A DNA stretch of 32,403 nt from Candidatus Stackebrandtia faecavium (GTDB lineage Bacteria > Actinomycetota > Actinomycetes > Mycobacteriales > Micromonosporaceae): the NCBI GenBank assembly GCA_019112895.1, contig DXIM01000186.1, positions 1 through 32,403 of the forward strand. Reading direction: 5' to 3'. The translations under genes were made by a program, and so were the position numbers. Shown here piece after piece: positions 1-9,704 of the stretch; position 1 is the stretch's first letter; the number at the start of each line of letters is the position of its first letter. The notes beneath the pieces are model-generated. The model had not been told where the DNA came from, searched no databases, and was given only the letters and a program-made list of their open reading frames with translations.

Positions 1-32
1 TGCGGTTGGTGCAGCGCCGCACGCCGGCGAGG

Positions 33-1238
33 TTAACGCTCCGCCAAGGCGGGTTCGGGGTGGGGGATCCAACGTTTGAGGGCTGCCGCACCCGTGAAAC
101 CGATCGCCGCGATCGCCCAGATCGCTGGCCCGAGCGCGATCGCGACGGTGACGCCGCTGACGATCACTGGCCCCAGCGCCGTGCCGGTGTCGGCGCACAA
201 GCGCCAGCCGCCGAGGAACTGTGCCCGCCCGGCTTTCGGCGACACGTCGGACCCCAGGGTCAGGATGATGCCGCTGCCCAGGCCGTTGCCGAAACCGAGC
301 AGCAGCGCCACCAGCAGCAAGGTGAGAGCCGAATGCGTCAGCGGCAACAGCAGGAGAGACACGCCCATGACGGCCATGCATGGTACGGCGACGAAGGCGC
401 GGCCGAACTTGTCCATGGCTTTGCCGGCCGGGTAGAACATGAGCATGTCGACGGCGCCCGACAGGCCGAAGATGATGCTCGTGGTGGTGCCGTCGACGCC
501 GATGCTTTCGGCCCATAGCGGGATGACGGCCGCCCGTGAGGCACGCACGATGCCGACCATCATGGCGCCGGAACCCAGTGTCGCGAAAACCGGCAAGTGG
601 TCACGTAGGACCTTGACCGTGTCGCGCAGCGAACCCTCGGCCTTATCCGGCCGTTTCGGCTTGATGGGTTCCTTGATGAAGCCGACCAGGAGCGCGGCGG
701 CTCCGGCGGTGGCTATGTGGACGATATAGGAACCGTTGGTGCCCCACAGGTGCATCGCCCCCGCCCCGAGGAACGGCCCCGCGAAGGCGCCGATGCGGTG
801 TGAGCCGCCGAGCGTGGACATGGCACGGGCGCGCAGCTGGTAGGGGACGACTTCGGTCAGGTAGGTGTGTCGGGCGATGCCCCATACGGCGCTGGCGATG
901 CCGACCACGCAGATCGCGACCGCGAGCATCCACACCTGCGAGGCCAGGACACACAGGACAAGAGCGACGGTGATGAGCGCGACGGAACCGACCATGGCGC
1001 GGCGTTCGCCGATGCGGGCGGCGAATGAGCCGGCCGGGAGGTCGCCGAACAGTTGTCCGATCCCCAACAATGCCACGATGAGGCTGGCGAGGCCGACGGA
1101 GGCGCCCAGCTCGCGTGCGGTGAGGGCGATGACCGGAAGGATCGCGCCCTGGCCGATTCCGAACAGGACCGCGGGTAGGTACACGGTCGGCATGAGCGGT
1201 CGGAGGCTGTGGAGTTCGGTGGCGGACGACGACACCAC
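33..1238 (-). CDS. MFS family transporter
   Basis: 401-residue integral membrane protein, a normal length for a 12-helix major facilitator drug/metabolite exporter. Hydrophobic helices run along the whole chain. A motif-A-like loop (GDLPAGSFAARIGERR, about residues 65-80) lies between helices 2 and 3, and a second copy (PAGKAMDKFGR) opens the C-terminal half, as expected from the duplicated fold. The substrate cannot be read from the sequence; an efflux role is the usual guess for this subfamily. The start is GTG (GTGGTG) without a clear Shine-Dalgarno, so a start a few codons downstream is possible. The gene is divergent from the two-component system that begins about 120 bp away, and the shared intergenic region holds two dyads, so co-regulation is plausible but unproven. 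The stop codon is 32 bp from the left window edge. Confidence 0.88.
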   Translation of the reverse strand: MVSSSATELHSLRPLMPTVYLPAVLFGIGQGAILPVIALTARELGASVGLASLIVALLGIGQLFGDLPAGSFAARIGERRAMVGSVALITVALVLCVLASQVWMLAVAICVVGIASAVWGIARHTYLTEVVPYQLRARAMSTLGGSHRIGAFAGPFLGAGAMHLWGTNGSYIVHIATAGAAALLVGFIKEPIKPKRPDKAEGSLRDTVKVLRDHLPVFATLGSGAMMVGIVRASRAAVIPLWAESIGVDGTTTSIIFGLSGAVDMLMFYPAGKAMDKFGRAFVAVPCMAVMGVSLLLLPLTHSALTLLLVALLLGFGNGLGSGIILTLGSDVSPKAGRAQFLGGWRLCADTGTALGPVIVSGVTVAIALGPAIWAIAAIGFTGAAALKRWIPHPEPALAER

Positions 1239-1241
1239 AAC

Positions 1242-1268
1242 ACTGTTTCACAGTACATGCGTTATGTA
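1242..1268. promoter_or_regulatory. Two adjacent dyads between MFS gene and histidine kinase gene
   Basis: ACTGT-TTC-ACAGT (1242-1254) is a perfect 5-bp inverted repeat. It is followed directly, sharing one base, by TACAT-GCGTT-ATGTA (1254-1268), another perfect 5-bp inverted repeat. They sit just upstream of the MFS start codon and in the divergent promoter region, where operators are expected. No regulator is identified; the neighbouring response regulator is one candidate. Confidence 0.45.
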
Positions 1269-1357
1269 ATGTTGTGTTTGTCACGCATCGGGCCTGGCGG
1301 TATGCAGCGTCACCGAGCGCGTCTGGCGACCGCTTGCTCACCGTGAGATGGATCGAT

Positions 1358-2554
1358 ATGGCTCGAACGCTCCGGCGTACATTTGCCGGTGTGATCACCA
1401 GCGAACGCATACATCAATGGGGCACCGCCCTGCTCCAAATAGGTGTGGCGATCGTTTTGGGCGCCACGCTTATCGCCGAGGCGCTCGTCACCAAATCGAC
1501 CGGTGCGCAACTGCTGCTGCTGTCCGCGTTGTGCGCCGGCGTGATCGCCGTGTTTCAGCATGCCTGCGTGCCGCGACTCGCACCCGTGGCTGCGGCCGGC
1601 TCCGTGCTCGGCACGATCGTGGCGCTGGCAGTTCCGCGGATATCGGAGAACCGGATGGGCACGGCGGAGATCCTGGCGCTGCTTCTGATTCTGATATGGA
1701 CCGTGCGTCGGTGGGACGCCCCGCTGGGGAAATGGGGCACCTTCGGGCTCGTCGTCGCGTTCGAGCTGCTTCCGCTGCGGCAGGCAGAGCTGCGCGAGGT
1801 GGTCTACTCGACGTTCGTGCTGACCATTGTGCTGATGGGCGCGCTCGGGCTCGGGGTCTACCTGCGCAGCGTGGACATCAATCGTCAACACGCGCTGGCG
1901 GAAGTGCGAAGGCGCGAACGGATGGATCTCGCCGGTGACCTGCACGATTTCGTGGCACACCACGTGACGGGGATCGTGGTGCAGGCTCAGGCGGCGCAGT
2001 ACCTCAACGAGGGTGACGCGCAGCAGTGCCGCCAGGCCTTCGTCGCCGTCGAACGCGCCGGGATGGAGGCACTGTCGTCGATGCGTCGCCTCGTGCTGGT
2101 GTTGCGCAACGACGAAGCGGCCAAGACGCGCCCGATCGGAGACCTCGAGCAGGTGCGCGCGATGGTGGAGCAGTTCAACGTGGGCGGGCGTTACGCGTGG
2201 CTGCACATCGCGCACGAGGTGGAACCGCGCGGCCTGGCACCAGAGGTCGCCGCCACTATCCACCGAATCGTGCAGGAGGCGCTGACCAACATCAATAAGC
2301 ACGGGCGGGCGGCGGTGACAGTGGGCGTATCGATCGGCCGCCAGGACGGCGACATCGAAGTGACCGTGCGCAACGACGGTCGTGCCCGCAAACGGTCGCG
2401 CCTCGGGCGGATCGGTGGCGGGTTCGGCCTCGCCGGCCTGCGGGAGCGCCTCGACGCGCTCAACGGTTCGTTTCGCGCCGGCCCGCTTCCGGAAGGCGGC
2501 TGGGAAGTGGCCGCCACCATCCCCATGGCCGGGACGACGGTTGAATCCCGCTAG
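1358..2554 (+). CDS. Sensor histidine kinase, HisKA_3/NarX type
   Basis: Membrane sensor kinase of a NarL/LuxR-type two-component system. About six hydrophobic helices fill the first 165 residues with no large extracellular loop. Then come the HisKA_3 dimerisation box (DLHDFVAHH, phospho-acceptor His about residue 196) and a GHKL ATPase domain with the N box (IVQEALTNINKHG), an RNDG G1 box and a GFGLAGLRERL G2 box. I chose ATG 1358 (398 aa). The frame is also open from a GTG at 1274 (426 aa), and a GTG at 1391 cannot be excluded; none has a strong Shine-Dalgarno. The response regulator follows 11 bp downstream, so the two form an operon. The signal is unknown. The divergent MFS exporter is a plausible target. 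Confidence 0.9.
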   Translation: MARTLRRTFAGVITSERIHQWGTALLQIGVAIVLGATLIAEALVTKSTGAQLLLLSALCAGVIAVFQHACVPRLAPVAAAGSVLGTIVALAVPRISENRMGTAEILALLLILIWTVRRWDAPLGKWGTFGLVVAFELLPLRQAELREVVYSTFVLTIVLMGALGLGVYLRSVDINRQHALAEVRRRERMDLAGDLHDFVAHHVTGIVVQAQAAQYLNEGDAQQCRQAFVAVERAGMEALSSMRRLVLVLRNDEAAKTRPIGDLEQVRAMVEQFNVGGRYAWLHIAHEVEPRGLAPEVAATIHRIVQEALTNINKHGRAAVTVGVSIGRQDGDIEVTVRNDGRARKRSRLGRIGGGFGLAGLRERLDALNGSFRAGPLPEGGWEVAATIPMAGTTVESR

Positions 2555-2555
2555 C

Positions 2556-2561
2556 AGGAGG
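2556..2561 (+). promoter_or_regulatory. Strong Shine-Dalgarno for the response regulator
   Basis: AGGAGG lies 4 nt before GTG 2566 and overlaps the gap left by the kinase stop codon. It fixes the response regulator start at a GTG codon. Confidence 0.8.
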
Positions 2562-2565
2562 ACCA

Positions 2566-3210
2566 GTGACCATCAGGGTGTTGATAGCCGACGACCAAGA
2601 AATGGTGCGGATCGGCTTCCGCATGATCCTGCAGACGCATGACGACATCGAGGTGATCGCCGAAGCCGCCGACGGCGTCGAGGCGGTCGCCGCTGCCCGC
2701 GAGCATCGCCCAGACGTGTGCCTGCTTGACATCCGGATGCCCAAATGCGATGGGCTGGAGGCGACTCGCCTGCTCGCCGGTCCGGACGTGCCCGATCCAC
2801 TGCGCGTCGTCATCGTCACCACGTTCGACATGGACGAGTACGTCTACGGCGCGCTGCGCGCCGGGGCCAGCGGCTTCCTCCTCAAGGACGCGGGGCCCAG
2901 CCTGCTTGTGGAGGCCATCCGCGCGGCCGCCAGCGGTGACGCGTTGGTGTCGCCGTCGGTCACGGTCCGGTTGCTGCAGCATCTCGAGCCGCCGAAACGG
3001 GCGGCGGGCGGCGCGACGCGGCTGACGCAGCGGGAACTCGACGTGGTGGAACTGTTGGCGCGTGGGGCCACGAACAACGACATCGCCAAGACCCTGCAGC
3101 TGTCGGTGTCGACGGTGAAGACCCACTTGGAGTCGGTCCGCACCAAGATCGGCGCGCGTAACCGGGTCGGCATTGCCGCCTGGGCGTGGGAGAACAAGGT
3201 CGTGGGCTGA
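2566..3210 (+). CDS. LuxR/NarL-family response regulator
   Basis: 214-residue DNA-binding response regulator, partner of the upstream kinase. The receiver domain (about 1-120) has the acidic pair in LIADD (D9, D10), phospho-acceptor D55 in LLDIRMPK, the switch Thr in IVTTFD (T85/T86) and the conserved Lys in LLKDAG (K107). A LuxR-type helix-turn-helix (about 148-205) starts at LTQRELDVVELLARG and contains the recognition-helix signature SVSTVKTHLESVRTKIG. The length is typical. The GTG start is supported by an AGGAGG four bases upstream. The gene ends 6 bp from a convergent gene. Predicted role: phosphorylation-dependent transcriptional control, possibly of the divergent MFS gene. Confidence 0.95.
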   Translation: MTIRVLIADDQEMVRIGFRMILQTHDDIEVIAEAADGVEAVAAAREHRPDVCLLDIRMPKCDGLEATRLLAGPDVPDPLRVVIVTTFDMDEYVYGALRAGASGFLLKDAGPSLLVEAIRAAASGDALVSPSVTVRLLQHLEPPKRAAGGATRLTQRELDVVELLARGATNNDIAKTLQLSVSTVKTHLESVRTKIGARNRVGIAAWAWENKVVG

Positions 3211-3216
3211 GGCGAT

Positions 3217-3654
3217 CTAGCCGGTTTGTATGCCGCTCAACACGTAGACAGCCACGGCCACGATCGCGAGGATCCCGAGCACGACGAGGCCCGTCGCGAT
3301 CGCCTGGCGAGCGCTCATGACCTCCGACGCCTCTCTCCGGCTGACAGATGCGGCAGCCGTCTCGCCCGGCACGGCGGGGCGTCGCAGTCGCGGATCCTCG
3401 CGCTCCGGCTCGGGGGACGCACTGATGTGCGGTTCGGGGCCGGGGACGCCGAACCCACCGCTGTGACCGGACCCGTTCGTCGGTGCGGCGGGCTCGTCGG
3501 TTTCCGGAGGTGTGAAGCCTCGATTCCAGTTCAGCGGCCGGTAATCGCTGGCGACGTCGGGTGTTCCTTCTTGCCCGAGGCCGGAACGCGCCCGGGAAGG
3601 ACGGTGGGGCAATTCGTGAGAGGGGTTTTGAGTCATGGATTCGAACATCTTCAC
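3217..3654 (-). CDS. Small tail-anchored hypothetical protein
   Basis: 145 residues with no recognised domain. The first about 110 residues are hydrophilic, rich in Pro, Gly, Glu, Ser and Arg and probably disordered. A single hydrophobic helix near the C-terminus (TGLVVLGILAIVAVAVYVL) is followed by only a few residues (SGIQTG), so it looks like a single-pass membrane protein with a cytoplasmic N-terminal tail. The start could be GTG 3654 or ATG 3636 (MTQNPSHE); neither has a good Shine-Dalgarno. It is convergent with the response regulator and divergent from argS. Codon usage looks like the rest of the window. Function unknown. Confidence 0.6.
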   Translation of the reverse strand: MKMFESMTQNPSHELPHRPSRARSGLGQEGTPDVASDYRPLNWNRGFTPPETDEPAAPTNGSGHSGGFGVPGPEPHISASPEPEREDPRLRRPAVPGETAAASVSRREASEVMSARQAIATGLVVLGILAIVAVAVYVLSGIQTG

Positions 3655-3680
3655 TAGGGGCGAACAGGGCGAACGCCGGG

Positions 3681-3809
3681 CACATGGATATGTGTGGGCG
3701 TTATAAGCATATGTCGTGACTCGTCGTATGTAAGGGTGACGATATCTTGTCGTCGATCATGACGGCTATTAGCAAAATCTAGCCCACGATCTGGACATAT
3801 ACCATGTCC
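3681..3809. promoter_or_regulatory. argS upstream region with ACAT/ATGT dyads
   Basis: The 157-bp gap before argS holds CACAT-GGAT-ATGTG (3681-3694) and, closest to the gene, GGACAT-ATACC-ATGTCC (3793-3809), a perfect 6-bp inverted repeat ending 2 bp before the argS ATG at 3812. A -10-like TATACC (3798-3803) sits in the second dyad at the distance expected for a leaderless transcript, and no Shine-Dalgarno is visible. A protein bound here, or an RNA hairpin formed by a longer transcript, would cover the start codon. No convincing -35 was found. Confidence 0.4.
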
Positions 3810-3811
3810 GC

Positions 3812-5467
3812 ATGACTCCAGAAAATCTCGCGACGCTGGTACTGACTGCCGCGAAATCCGCGTTCGAATCCGCGGATTTGGACACCGGGCTGTTGCCGCA
3901 ATCCACGACCGTGGAGCGGCCACGAAATCCTGAACATGGAGACTATGCCTCGACCCTGTGCCTGCAGTTGGCGAAGAAGGCGGGTAAGCCGCCTCGCGAG
4001 ATCGCGCAGGCCGTCGCGGCCGAACTCGGTGCGCACGCCGAGATCGCTTCGGTCGATGTCGCCGGGCCTGGGTTCCTCAACATCACGCTTCGAGCGGAGG
4101 CGGCCGGTGTCTTGGCTAAGACGATTGTGGCCGAAGGTATGGATTACGGACGCAACGATTCGCTCGCTGGCCAGAACCTTAATCTGGAGTTCGTTTCCGC
4201 TAACCCCGTGGGGCCTATTCACATCGGTTCGGTGCGTTGGGCGGCGGTCGGTGATGCGTTGGCGCGCGTGTTCGCGGCCAGCGGTGCGCAGGTGGCCACG
4301 GAATACTATTTCAACGACGCGGGTGTGCAGATCGATGCTTTTGCGCAGTCGTTGCTGGCGGTAGCGCGTGGGGACGAGGTGTCGGAGTCCGGATACCAGG
4401 GCGAATACATCAAGGACGTCGCGGACACAGTATTGGCCGCGCACCCGGACGCCTTGGAGTCGGCGGATCCGGCCGAGATCTTCCGGGTACACGGCATCGA
4501 GGTCATGTTCGCGCAGATCGAGAAGTCGCTGGACGATTTCGGGGTTCATTTCGACCGGTACTTCAACGAGAAGGATTTGCACGACCGCGGCGATCTGACT
4601 GCGGCGGTTGAGACGCTGCGGGAGCAGGATCGTGTGTATGAAAAGGATGGTGCGACCTGGCTGCGCACCACGGATTTCGGCGACGATAAGGACCGGGTGC
4701 TCATTAAAAAGGACGGTTCGTGGACCTATTTTGCTGCGGACTGCGCCTACTACCGCGATAAGCGGGCCCGCGGTTTCGACCGCTGCGTGATCATGCTCGG
4801 TGCGGACCACCACGGTTATGTGGGTCGCATGAAGGCGATGGCCGCGTGTTTCGGCGACGACCCGCAAGTCAACCTCGAGATCCTCATCGGCCAGATGGTG
4901 AACTTGGTGCGGGATAAGGAACCGGTCAAGATGTCGAAGCGTGCCGGCAACTTCTTGACATTGGAAGACCTTGTCGATGCCGTGGGTGCGGACGCCGCCC
5001 GCTATGCCCTGGCGCGCTACTCGACGGACTCCACTATCGAGCTCGATCTTGACTTGTGGACACGGGCCACCAACGACAACCCGGTCTACTATGTGCAATA
5101 CGCGCACGCGCGCATAGCTTCGTTGCTGCGCAACGCGAAAGAGCTGGGGCTGGACCGCGGCGATGACTACGAACCCGCGCTTTTGGGGCACGTGCGCGAG
5201 ACCGACCTGTTGAAACAACTCGCCGAGTTTCCCGCGGTCGTGGCGCAGGCTGCTGCGTTGCGCGAACCGCACCGGGTTGCCCGTTATGCCGAATCGTTGG
5301 CGGCCGCCTACCACCGTTTCTATGACGCGTGCCGGGTCCTGCCTCGCGGGGACGAGGAATTCACGCCGACCGGCGCGGCGCGACTGTGGCTTGTGGAATC
5401 TACCCGTGTCGTGCTGTCCAACTCGCTGCGAATGCTCGGCGTCTCGGCACCGGAGCGGATGTTATGA
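3812..5467 (+). CDS. argS: Arginyl-tRNA synthetase
   Basis: Class I aminoacyl-tRNA synthetase charging tRNA-Arg with arginine (EC 6.1.1.19), cytoplasmic, 551 aa, a normal length. The N-terminal Add1-like domain (about 1-110) is followed by the Rossmann catalytic core with the HIGH motif as HIGS (residues 137-140 in [10 protein letters not shown]) and a KMSK loop (373-376 in VKMSKRAGN). The C-terminal DALR anticodon-binding helical domain includes [19 protein letters not shown] and ends in the family-typical [16 protein letters not shown] 3812 is the only start that fits the family N-terminus. The stop overlaps the lysA ATG by 4 bp (ATGA), so the two are translationally coupled. The argS-lysA pair is a known actinobacterial arrangement. 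Confidence 0.98.
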   Translation: MTPENLATLVLTAAKSAFESADLDTGLLPQSTTVERPRNPEHGDYASTLCLQLAKKAGKPPREIAQAVAAELGAHAEIASVDVAGPGFLNITLRAEAAGVLAKTIVAEGMDYGRNDSLAGQNLNLEFVSANPVGPIHIGSVRWAAVGDALARVFAASGAQVATEYYFNDAGVQIDAFAQSLLAVARGDEVSESGYQGEYIKDVADTVLAAHPDALESADPAEIFRVHGIEVMFAQIEKSLDDFGVHFDRYFNEKDLHDRGDLTAAVETLREQDRVYEKDGATWLRTTDFGDDKDRVLIKKDGSWTYFAADCAYYRDKRARGFDRCVIMLGADHHGYVGRMKAMAACFGDDPQVNLEILIGQMVNLVRDKEPVKMSKRAGNFLTLEDLVDAVGADAARYALARYSTDSTIELDLDLWTRATNDNPVYYVQYAHARIASLLRNAKELGLDRGDDYEPALLGHVRETDLLKQLAEFPAVVAQAAALREPHRVARYAESLAAAYHRFYDACRVLPRGDEEFTPTGAARLWLVESTRVVLSNSLRMLGVSAPERML

Positions 5468-6894
5468 GCGCACACGAAGCAGGGGCCCTGCACGGAGAAT
5501 ACGGCGGACACGGCCCGGAATGGCTGCGCTTGCCGGCGGACATCAACGACCTTCTGCCGCAGTTGTGGTCGCAAACGGTCTCACGTGACGCCACCGGCGC
5601 CCTGACCGTCGGCGGCATCAGCGTCAACGCTTTGGCCGAGGAATTCGGCACCCCCGCCTACATAGTCGATGAAACCGACTTCCGCGCGCGACTGAACGCT
5701 TTTCGGGACGCGTTCGCCGCCTCGTTCGGCAAAACCGGCGGGGACGACAACGGCCCCGGCAGCCAGGTTTACTACGCCGGGAAGTCCTTCCTGTGCAAGG
5801 CGGTCGCGCGATGGGTCGAGGAATCCGGCCTATCTCTCGACGTGTGCACCGGCGGCGAACTCGCCGTCGCGCTGGCGGCCGGGTTCCCGCCGCATCGGCT
5901 CGCGCTGCACGGCAACAACAAGTCCTATGACGAGCTCGCGCAGGCGCTGCAGGTCGGTGTCGGCAAGATCGTGTTGGACTCCACGACCGAGATCGCGCGT
6001 CTTACCGCCTTGGCCACCGAGCTCGGCGTTAAACCGGCGGTCATGATCCGCACCAAGGTCGGGGTGGAGGCACACACGCATGAATACATCGCCACGGCCC
6101 ATGAGGACCAGAAGTTTGGCCTGTCGCTGGATGCCAGCGTCAAGGCTGCGCGGCGGATCTTGACGGCCGGAGTCCTCGACCTGCGCGGGCTGCATTCGCA
6201 CATCGGGTCGCAGATCTTCGACACCACCGGTTTCGAGGTCGCGGTCCGGCGGCTCCTGGAGATCCAGTCCGGGCTGGCCGAAGAGTTCGCCACGACGCTG
6301 CCTGAGCTCGGCCTCGGCGGTGGGTTCGGCATGGCTTACACGAGTCAAGACGACCCGAAGGCTCCTACGGAGCTCGCCGCGGAACTGCGTGACATCGTCG
6401 AGCGCGAATGCAAGGTCCTGGAGATCCCGTTGCCGGCCGTGACGGTCGAGCCGGGCCGCGCAATCGCGGGTCCGTCCACATTCACGCTGTACCAGGTGGG
6501 GACGGTCAAGGCCGTCGATCTGGGAAGCGGGCAGGTGCGTAGCTACGTCAGCGTCGACGGCGGCATGAGTGACAACCTGCGGCCGGCGCTGTACAACGCA
6601 TCCTATTCAGCCACAATGGCTTCTCGGCTTTCCGGGGCGCCGGCAATCCTCGGGCGCGTCGCGGGCAAGCATTGCGAGGCCGGCGATATCGTCGTCAAGG
6701 ACGAATTCCTGCCCGGCGACATCGCCCCCGGCGATCTCGTCGCCGTTCCCGGGACCGGAGCCTATTGCCGCAGTATGGCCAGCAACTACAACCATGTGCC
6801 GCGGCCTCCGGTGGTAGCAGTGGCCAATGAGGAGGCACGCGTGATTGTGCGTCGTGAGACCGTCGACGACATGCTGAGCCTGGACGTGGGTTAG
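5464..6894 (+). CDS. lysA: Diaminopimelate decarboxylase
   Basis: PLP-dependent fold-type III decarboxylase converting meso-diaminopimelate to L-lysine (EC 4.1.1.20), the last step of lysine synthesis. 476 aa from ATG 5464, which overlaps the argS stop as ATGA. An upstream in-frame start inside argS is rejected. PLP-binding Lys107 is in [17 protein letters not shown] contributes a conserved active-site segment, and [10 protein letters not shown] forms the glycine-rich phosphate loop. [10 protein letters not shown] and [19 protein letters not shown] supply C-terminal active-site Cys and Tyr residues. The short N-terminal extension before [22 protein letters not shown] is usual in actinomycetes. 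It is followed 2 bp later by hom. Confidence 0.97.
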   Translation: MSAHEAGALHGEYGGHGPEWLRLPADINDLLPQLWSQTVSRDATGALTVGGISVNALAEEFGTPAYIVDETDFRARLNAFRDAFAASFGKTGGDDNGPGSQVYYAGKSFLCKAVARWVEESGLSLDVCTGGELAVALAAGFPPHRLALHGNNKSYDELAQALQVGVGKIVLDSTTEIARLTALATELGVKPAVMIRTKVGVEAHTHEYIATAHEDQKFGLSLDASVKAARRILTAGVLDLRGLHSHIGSQIFDTTGFEVAVRRLLEIQSGLAEEFATTLPELGLGGGFGMAYTSQDDPKAPTELAAELRDIVERECKVLEIPLPAVTVEPGRAIAGPSTFTLYQVGTVKAVDLGSGQVRSYVSVDGGMSDNLRPALYNASYSATMASRLSGAPAILGRVAGKHCEAGDIVVKDEFLPGDIAPGDLVAVPGTGAYCRSMASNYNHVPRPPVVAVANEEARVIVRRETVDDMLSLDVG

Positions 6895-6896
6895 CG

Positions 6897-8174
6897 ATGA
6901 AACTGGCGTTGCTCGGTTGCGGAACCGTCGGCTCGGAAGTCGTGCGCCAACTGCACGATCAGTCGCGGGAGTTGGCGGCGCGTGTCGGCGAGCGCATCGA
7001 ACTCGCCGGTGTCGCGGTACGTCGTCTCGACCGTGACCGCGGCGACCTGCCAGTCGATCCTGGGCTGTTCACTACGAACGCGCACGAGCTGGTGACCCGC
7101 GACGACATCGACATCGTCGTCGAAGTCGTCGGCGGTACCGATCCGGCCCGGGAATGGATCCTGGCGGCGTTGCGCGCCGGAAAGAGCGTCGTGACGGCCA
7201 ATAAGGTGCTGATGGCCACCGACGGCGCCGCGCTGCATCGGGCGGCGACGCGCAACGGCGCGCAGCTGTACTACGAGGCGGCCGTCGCCGGTGCTATACC
7301 GCTGCTTCGGCCACTGCGCGAATCGCTGCACGGCGACGTCATCACGAGCGTGATGGGGATCGTCAACGGCACCACAAATTACGTGCTGTCCCGCATGACC
7401 GAGACGGGGGCCGGTTTCGCCGAGGCGCTGGCCGAAGCGGGCGAACTCGGCTACGCCGAAGCGGATCCGACCGCCGATATCGAAGGCTTCGACGCCGCTT
7501 CGAAGGCCGCGATCCTGGCCTCATTGGCTTTCCACACACAGGTCTCGGTGGACGATGTCTACCGAGAAGGCATTACCGACGTCACGGCCGGCGACGTCGC
7601 GTCGGCCGCTGAGATCGGTTGCGTCGTCAAGCCGTTGTGCATCGCGACCCGCGATGGCGACAAGGTGAGCGCGCGCGTTCACGCCGCGATGATCCCGAAA
7701 TCCCACCCGTTGGCGGGCGTCAACGGCGCGTACAACGCCGTGTTCGTGGAGGCGCAGCTGGCGGGCCGTCTCATGTTCTACGGCGCTGGGGCCGGTGGCG
7801 CGCCCACCGCCTCGGCGATCCTCGGTGATCTCGTCACAGTCGCGCGCATGCGACGCACGGGACGCGACGGTGGTAACGAGTCCGGGTCGGGCCCGGCGGA
7901 GGTCCTGCCGATGGGCGAGACGCAGACCCGCTACCACTTGAGCTTGGACGTCACCGACGAGCCGGGCGTGCTTGCGCAGGTGGCGACGGTGTTCGCGCGA
8001 AACGACGTCAGCATGCGCACAGTCCGACAGTCCGGCCGCGGTAACGAGGCGATCCTGGTGGCCGTCACACACATCGCCCGGGATGCGCAATTGGCGCGCA
8101 CGGTGCGCGAGCTCGAAGACCTGCCGTCGGTGCGGCGCGTCGACAGTGTCATGCGGGTAGAGGGAGAGTCATGA
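6897..8174 (+). CDS. hom: Homoserine dehydrogenase with ACT domain
   Basis: NAD(P)-dependent reduction of aspartate semialdehyde to homoserine (EC 1.1.1.3), the branch toward threonine and methionine. 425 aa. The N-terminal nucleotide-binding GxGxxG is LLGCGTVGS (G7, G9, G12). The middle holds [14 protein letters not shown] and the substrate/catalytic stretch [24 protein letters not shown]-terminal ACT domain begins about residue 345 ([18 protein letters not shown]) and is the usual site for threonine feedback inhibition in this family. The start codon is 2 bp after the lysA stop, and the stop overlaps the thrC ATG by 4 bp, so it lies in the middle of a polycistronic operon. Confidence 0.97.
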   Translation: MKLALLGCGTVGSEVVRQLHDQSRELAARVGERIELAGVAVRRLDRDRGDLPVDPGLFTTNAHELVTRDDIDIVVEVVGGTDPAREWILAALRAGKSVVTANKVLMATDGAALHRAATRNGAQLYYEAAVAGAIPLLRPLRESLHGDVITSVMGIVNGTTNYVLSRMTETGAGFAEALAEAGELGYAEADPTADIEGFDAASKAAILASLAFHTQVSVDDVYREGITDVTAGDVASAAEIGCVVKPLCIATRDGDKVSARVHAAMIPKSHPLAGVNGAYNAVFVEAQLAGRLMFYGAGAGGAPTASAILGDLVTVARMRRTGRDGGNESGSGPAEVLPMGETQTRYHLSLDVTDEPGVLAQVATVFARNDVSMRTVRQSGRGNEAILVAVTHIARDAQLARTVRELEDLPSVRRVDSVMRVEGES

Positions 8175-9259
8175 GTCAGGATCGGCCGGCGTCGGCAGTG
8201 CGTTCCGTCGGAGGATGGCGGGGCATCATCGAGCAGTACCGGGACCGGTTGCCGGTGAGTAGCCGCACCCCGGTCGTCACGTTGGGGGAGGGCGCGACTT
8301 CGCTGGTCGCCGCGCCGGACCTGTCGCGGCGGACCGGCTGCGAGGTCTATTTGAAGATCGAGGGCGCGAACCCGACCGGTTCCTTCAAGGACCGTGGCAT
8401 GACGATGGCCGTATCAAAGGCCAAAGAGGATGGTTCGAAGGCGGTCATCTGCGCGTCGACCGGTAATACATCCGCGTCGGCTGCCGCCTATGCTGCCCGC
8501 GCGGGCCTGACCTGTGCCGTGCTTGTGCCGCAAGGAAAGATCGCGCTCGGCAAACTCGCGCAGGCCCTCGTGCACGGCGCGACCTTGCTGCAGGTCGAAG
8601 GCAATTTCGACGATTGCCTGGCCCTCGCCGGGAAGCTGGCGATCGACTACCCGGTCAGTCTGGTCAACTCCGTGAACCCGTATCGCTTGCAGGGTCAAAA
8701 AACCGCGGCGTTCGAGATCGTGGAGGCACTAGGGGATGCGCCAGACGTCCATTGTCTCCCTGTCGGTAACGCCGGAAATATCACCGCATACTGGATGGGT
8801 TACTCCCAAGACCACGAGGCGGGAAATGCCGGCAAACGGCCGCGCATGTTTGGTGTGCAGGCAAGCGGTGCGGCCCCGATCGCCACCGGCGAGGTTGTGA
8901 CGGATCCGCAGACGATCGCCACCGCGATCCGCATCGGTAGCCCGGCGAGCTGGTCGAAGGCTCTCGACGCGCGCGACGAATCCTCCGGCGCCATCTTCGC
9001 CGTCACTGACAGGCAGATCCACCAGGCGTACCTGCTGCTGGCGCGCGCCGAGGGCGTTTTCGTGGAGCTCGCCAGCGCCGCCAGCGTAGCGGGTTTGCTG
9101 CAGTCGGTGGACAACGGTGAGATCGCCGCGGGATCTACCGTCGTGTGCACATTGACCGGTCACGGCTTGAAGGACCCGGACTGGGCCTTGTCGACGGCGC
9201 CGCGACCGCGCACGATCCCGGTCGACGCCGCGGCTGCGGCCGCGCAGCTGGGTTTGTGA
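8171..9259 (+). CDS. thrC: Threonine synthase
   Basis: PLP enzyme converting O-phosphohomoserine to threonine (EC 4.2.3.1), 362 aa, the length of the short actinobacterial/Bacillus type. PLP Lys73 is in [11 protein letters not shown]. Other family segments are [19 protein letters not shown], the phosphate-binding loop [13 protein letters not shown], and [16 protein letters not shown] near the end. The ATGA overlap with hom fixes the start. thrB (homoserine kinase), often next in actinomycetes, is not here; the following genes lie on the other strand and converge with a 4-bp gap. The substrate-supplying kinase must be elsewhere. Confidence 0.97.
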   Translation: MSQDRPASAVRSVGGWRGIIEQYRDRLPVSSRTPVVTLGEGATSLVAAPDLSRRTGCEVYLKIEGANPTGSFKDRGMTMAVSKAKEDGSKAVICASTGNTSASAAAYAARAGLTCAVLVPQGKIALGKLAQALVHGATLLQVEGNFDDCLALAGKLAIDYPVSLVNSVNPYRLQGQKTAAFEIVEALGDAPDVHCLPVGNAGNITAYWMGYSQDHEAGNAGKRPRMFGVQASGAAPIATGEVVTDPQTIATAIRIGSPASWSKALDARDESSGAIFAVTDRQIHQAYLLLARAEGVFVELASAASVAGLLQSVDNGEIAAGSTVVCTLTGHGLKDPDWALSTAPRPRTIPVDAAAAAAQLGL

Positions 9260-9263
9260 TGCG

Positions 9264-9686
9264 CTAGTTGACGACCGGGAACTGTCCCGTGTTTGCCAGC
9301 GCCTCGTCCAGCAGTGGTCGCACCTGTGCGGTGAAGTGCCCGATCTCGTATCCGAGCTGTTCGCGCCCGCATTCGGCGACCGCGAGCAGTGATAGGCAGA
9401 TCTGTGGACCCACCGGCGCGGTCAGGAGCAGGCCTTCGGCCATCTCGACCATGATCTGGTTGGCGGGGCCGGTGTCCATCGCCTGGCCGGCACCATCACC
9501 AATGGACAAAAGTCCGGAACCGATGCTAGCCAACTGAAGCGCCCGCTCTCGCGGAAGGCCGGCCGACATCGCCAGCGGCATACCGTCCACACTCACCAAT
9601 ACCGCGTGCGACAGCCCCGGCGTCCGCGCCACCAGCGACGCCAGCAGCATGCTGAGCGAACGTTCGTAAACCCCCAGGTCGGTCAT
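9264..9686 (-). CDS. Roadblock/LC7-domain protein
   Basis: 140-residue single-domain protein of the roadblock/LC7 (MglB/CvnB-like) family, small dimeric alpha/beta proteins that often act as GTPase-activating or scaffold partners of small Ras-like GTPases. Features typical of actinobacterial members are the start (LSMLLASLVARTPGLSHAVLVSVDGMPLAMS), the middle LLSIGDGAGQAM and ANQIMVEMAEGLLLTAPVG, and the final strand and helix. In actinomycetes such genes usually sit in conservons with a sensor kinase, a DUF742 gene and a GTPase. None of those is present. Instead it follows, by 18 bp and on the same strand, the gene at 9705-11186, which makes that protein its likely partner. No good Shine-Dalgarno is visible, so translation may be coupled. 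Confidence 0.88.
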   Translation of the reverse strand: MTDLGVYERSLSMLLASLVARTPGLSHAVLVSVDGMPLAMSAGLPRERALQLASIGSGLLSIGDGAGQAMDTGPANQIMVEMAEGLLLTAPVGPQICLSLLAVAECGREQLGYEIGHFTAQVRPLLDEALANTGQFPVVN

Positions 9687-9704
9687 GAGATCACACCACC
9701 ATCA

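Noticed and set aside
3779-5314. A 511-codon open frame antisense to argS
   Set aside because: It mirrors a confidently identified argS, has no family resemblance and shows the Arg/His/Val-rich composition typical of antisense frames in GC-rich DNA.
5329-5463. A longer lysA starting inside argS
   Set aside because: The added 45 residues are not family-like, and ATG 5464 forms the usual 4-bp overlap.
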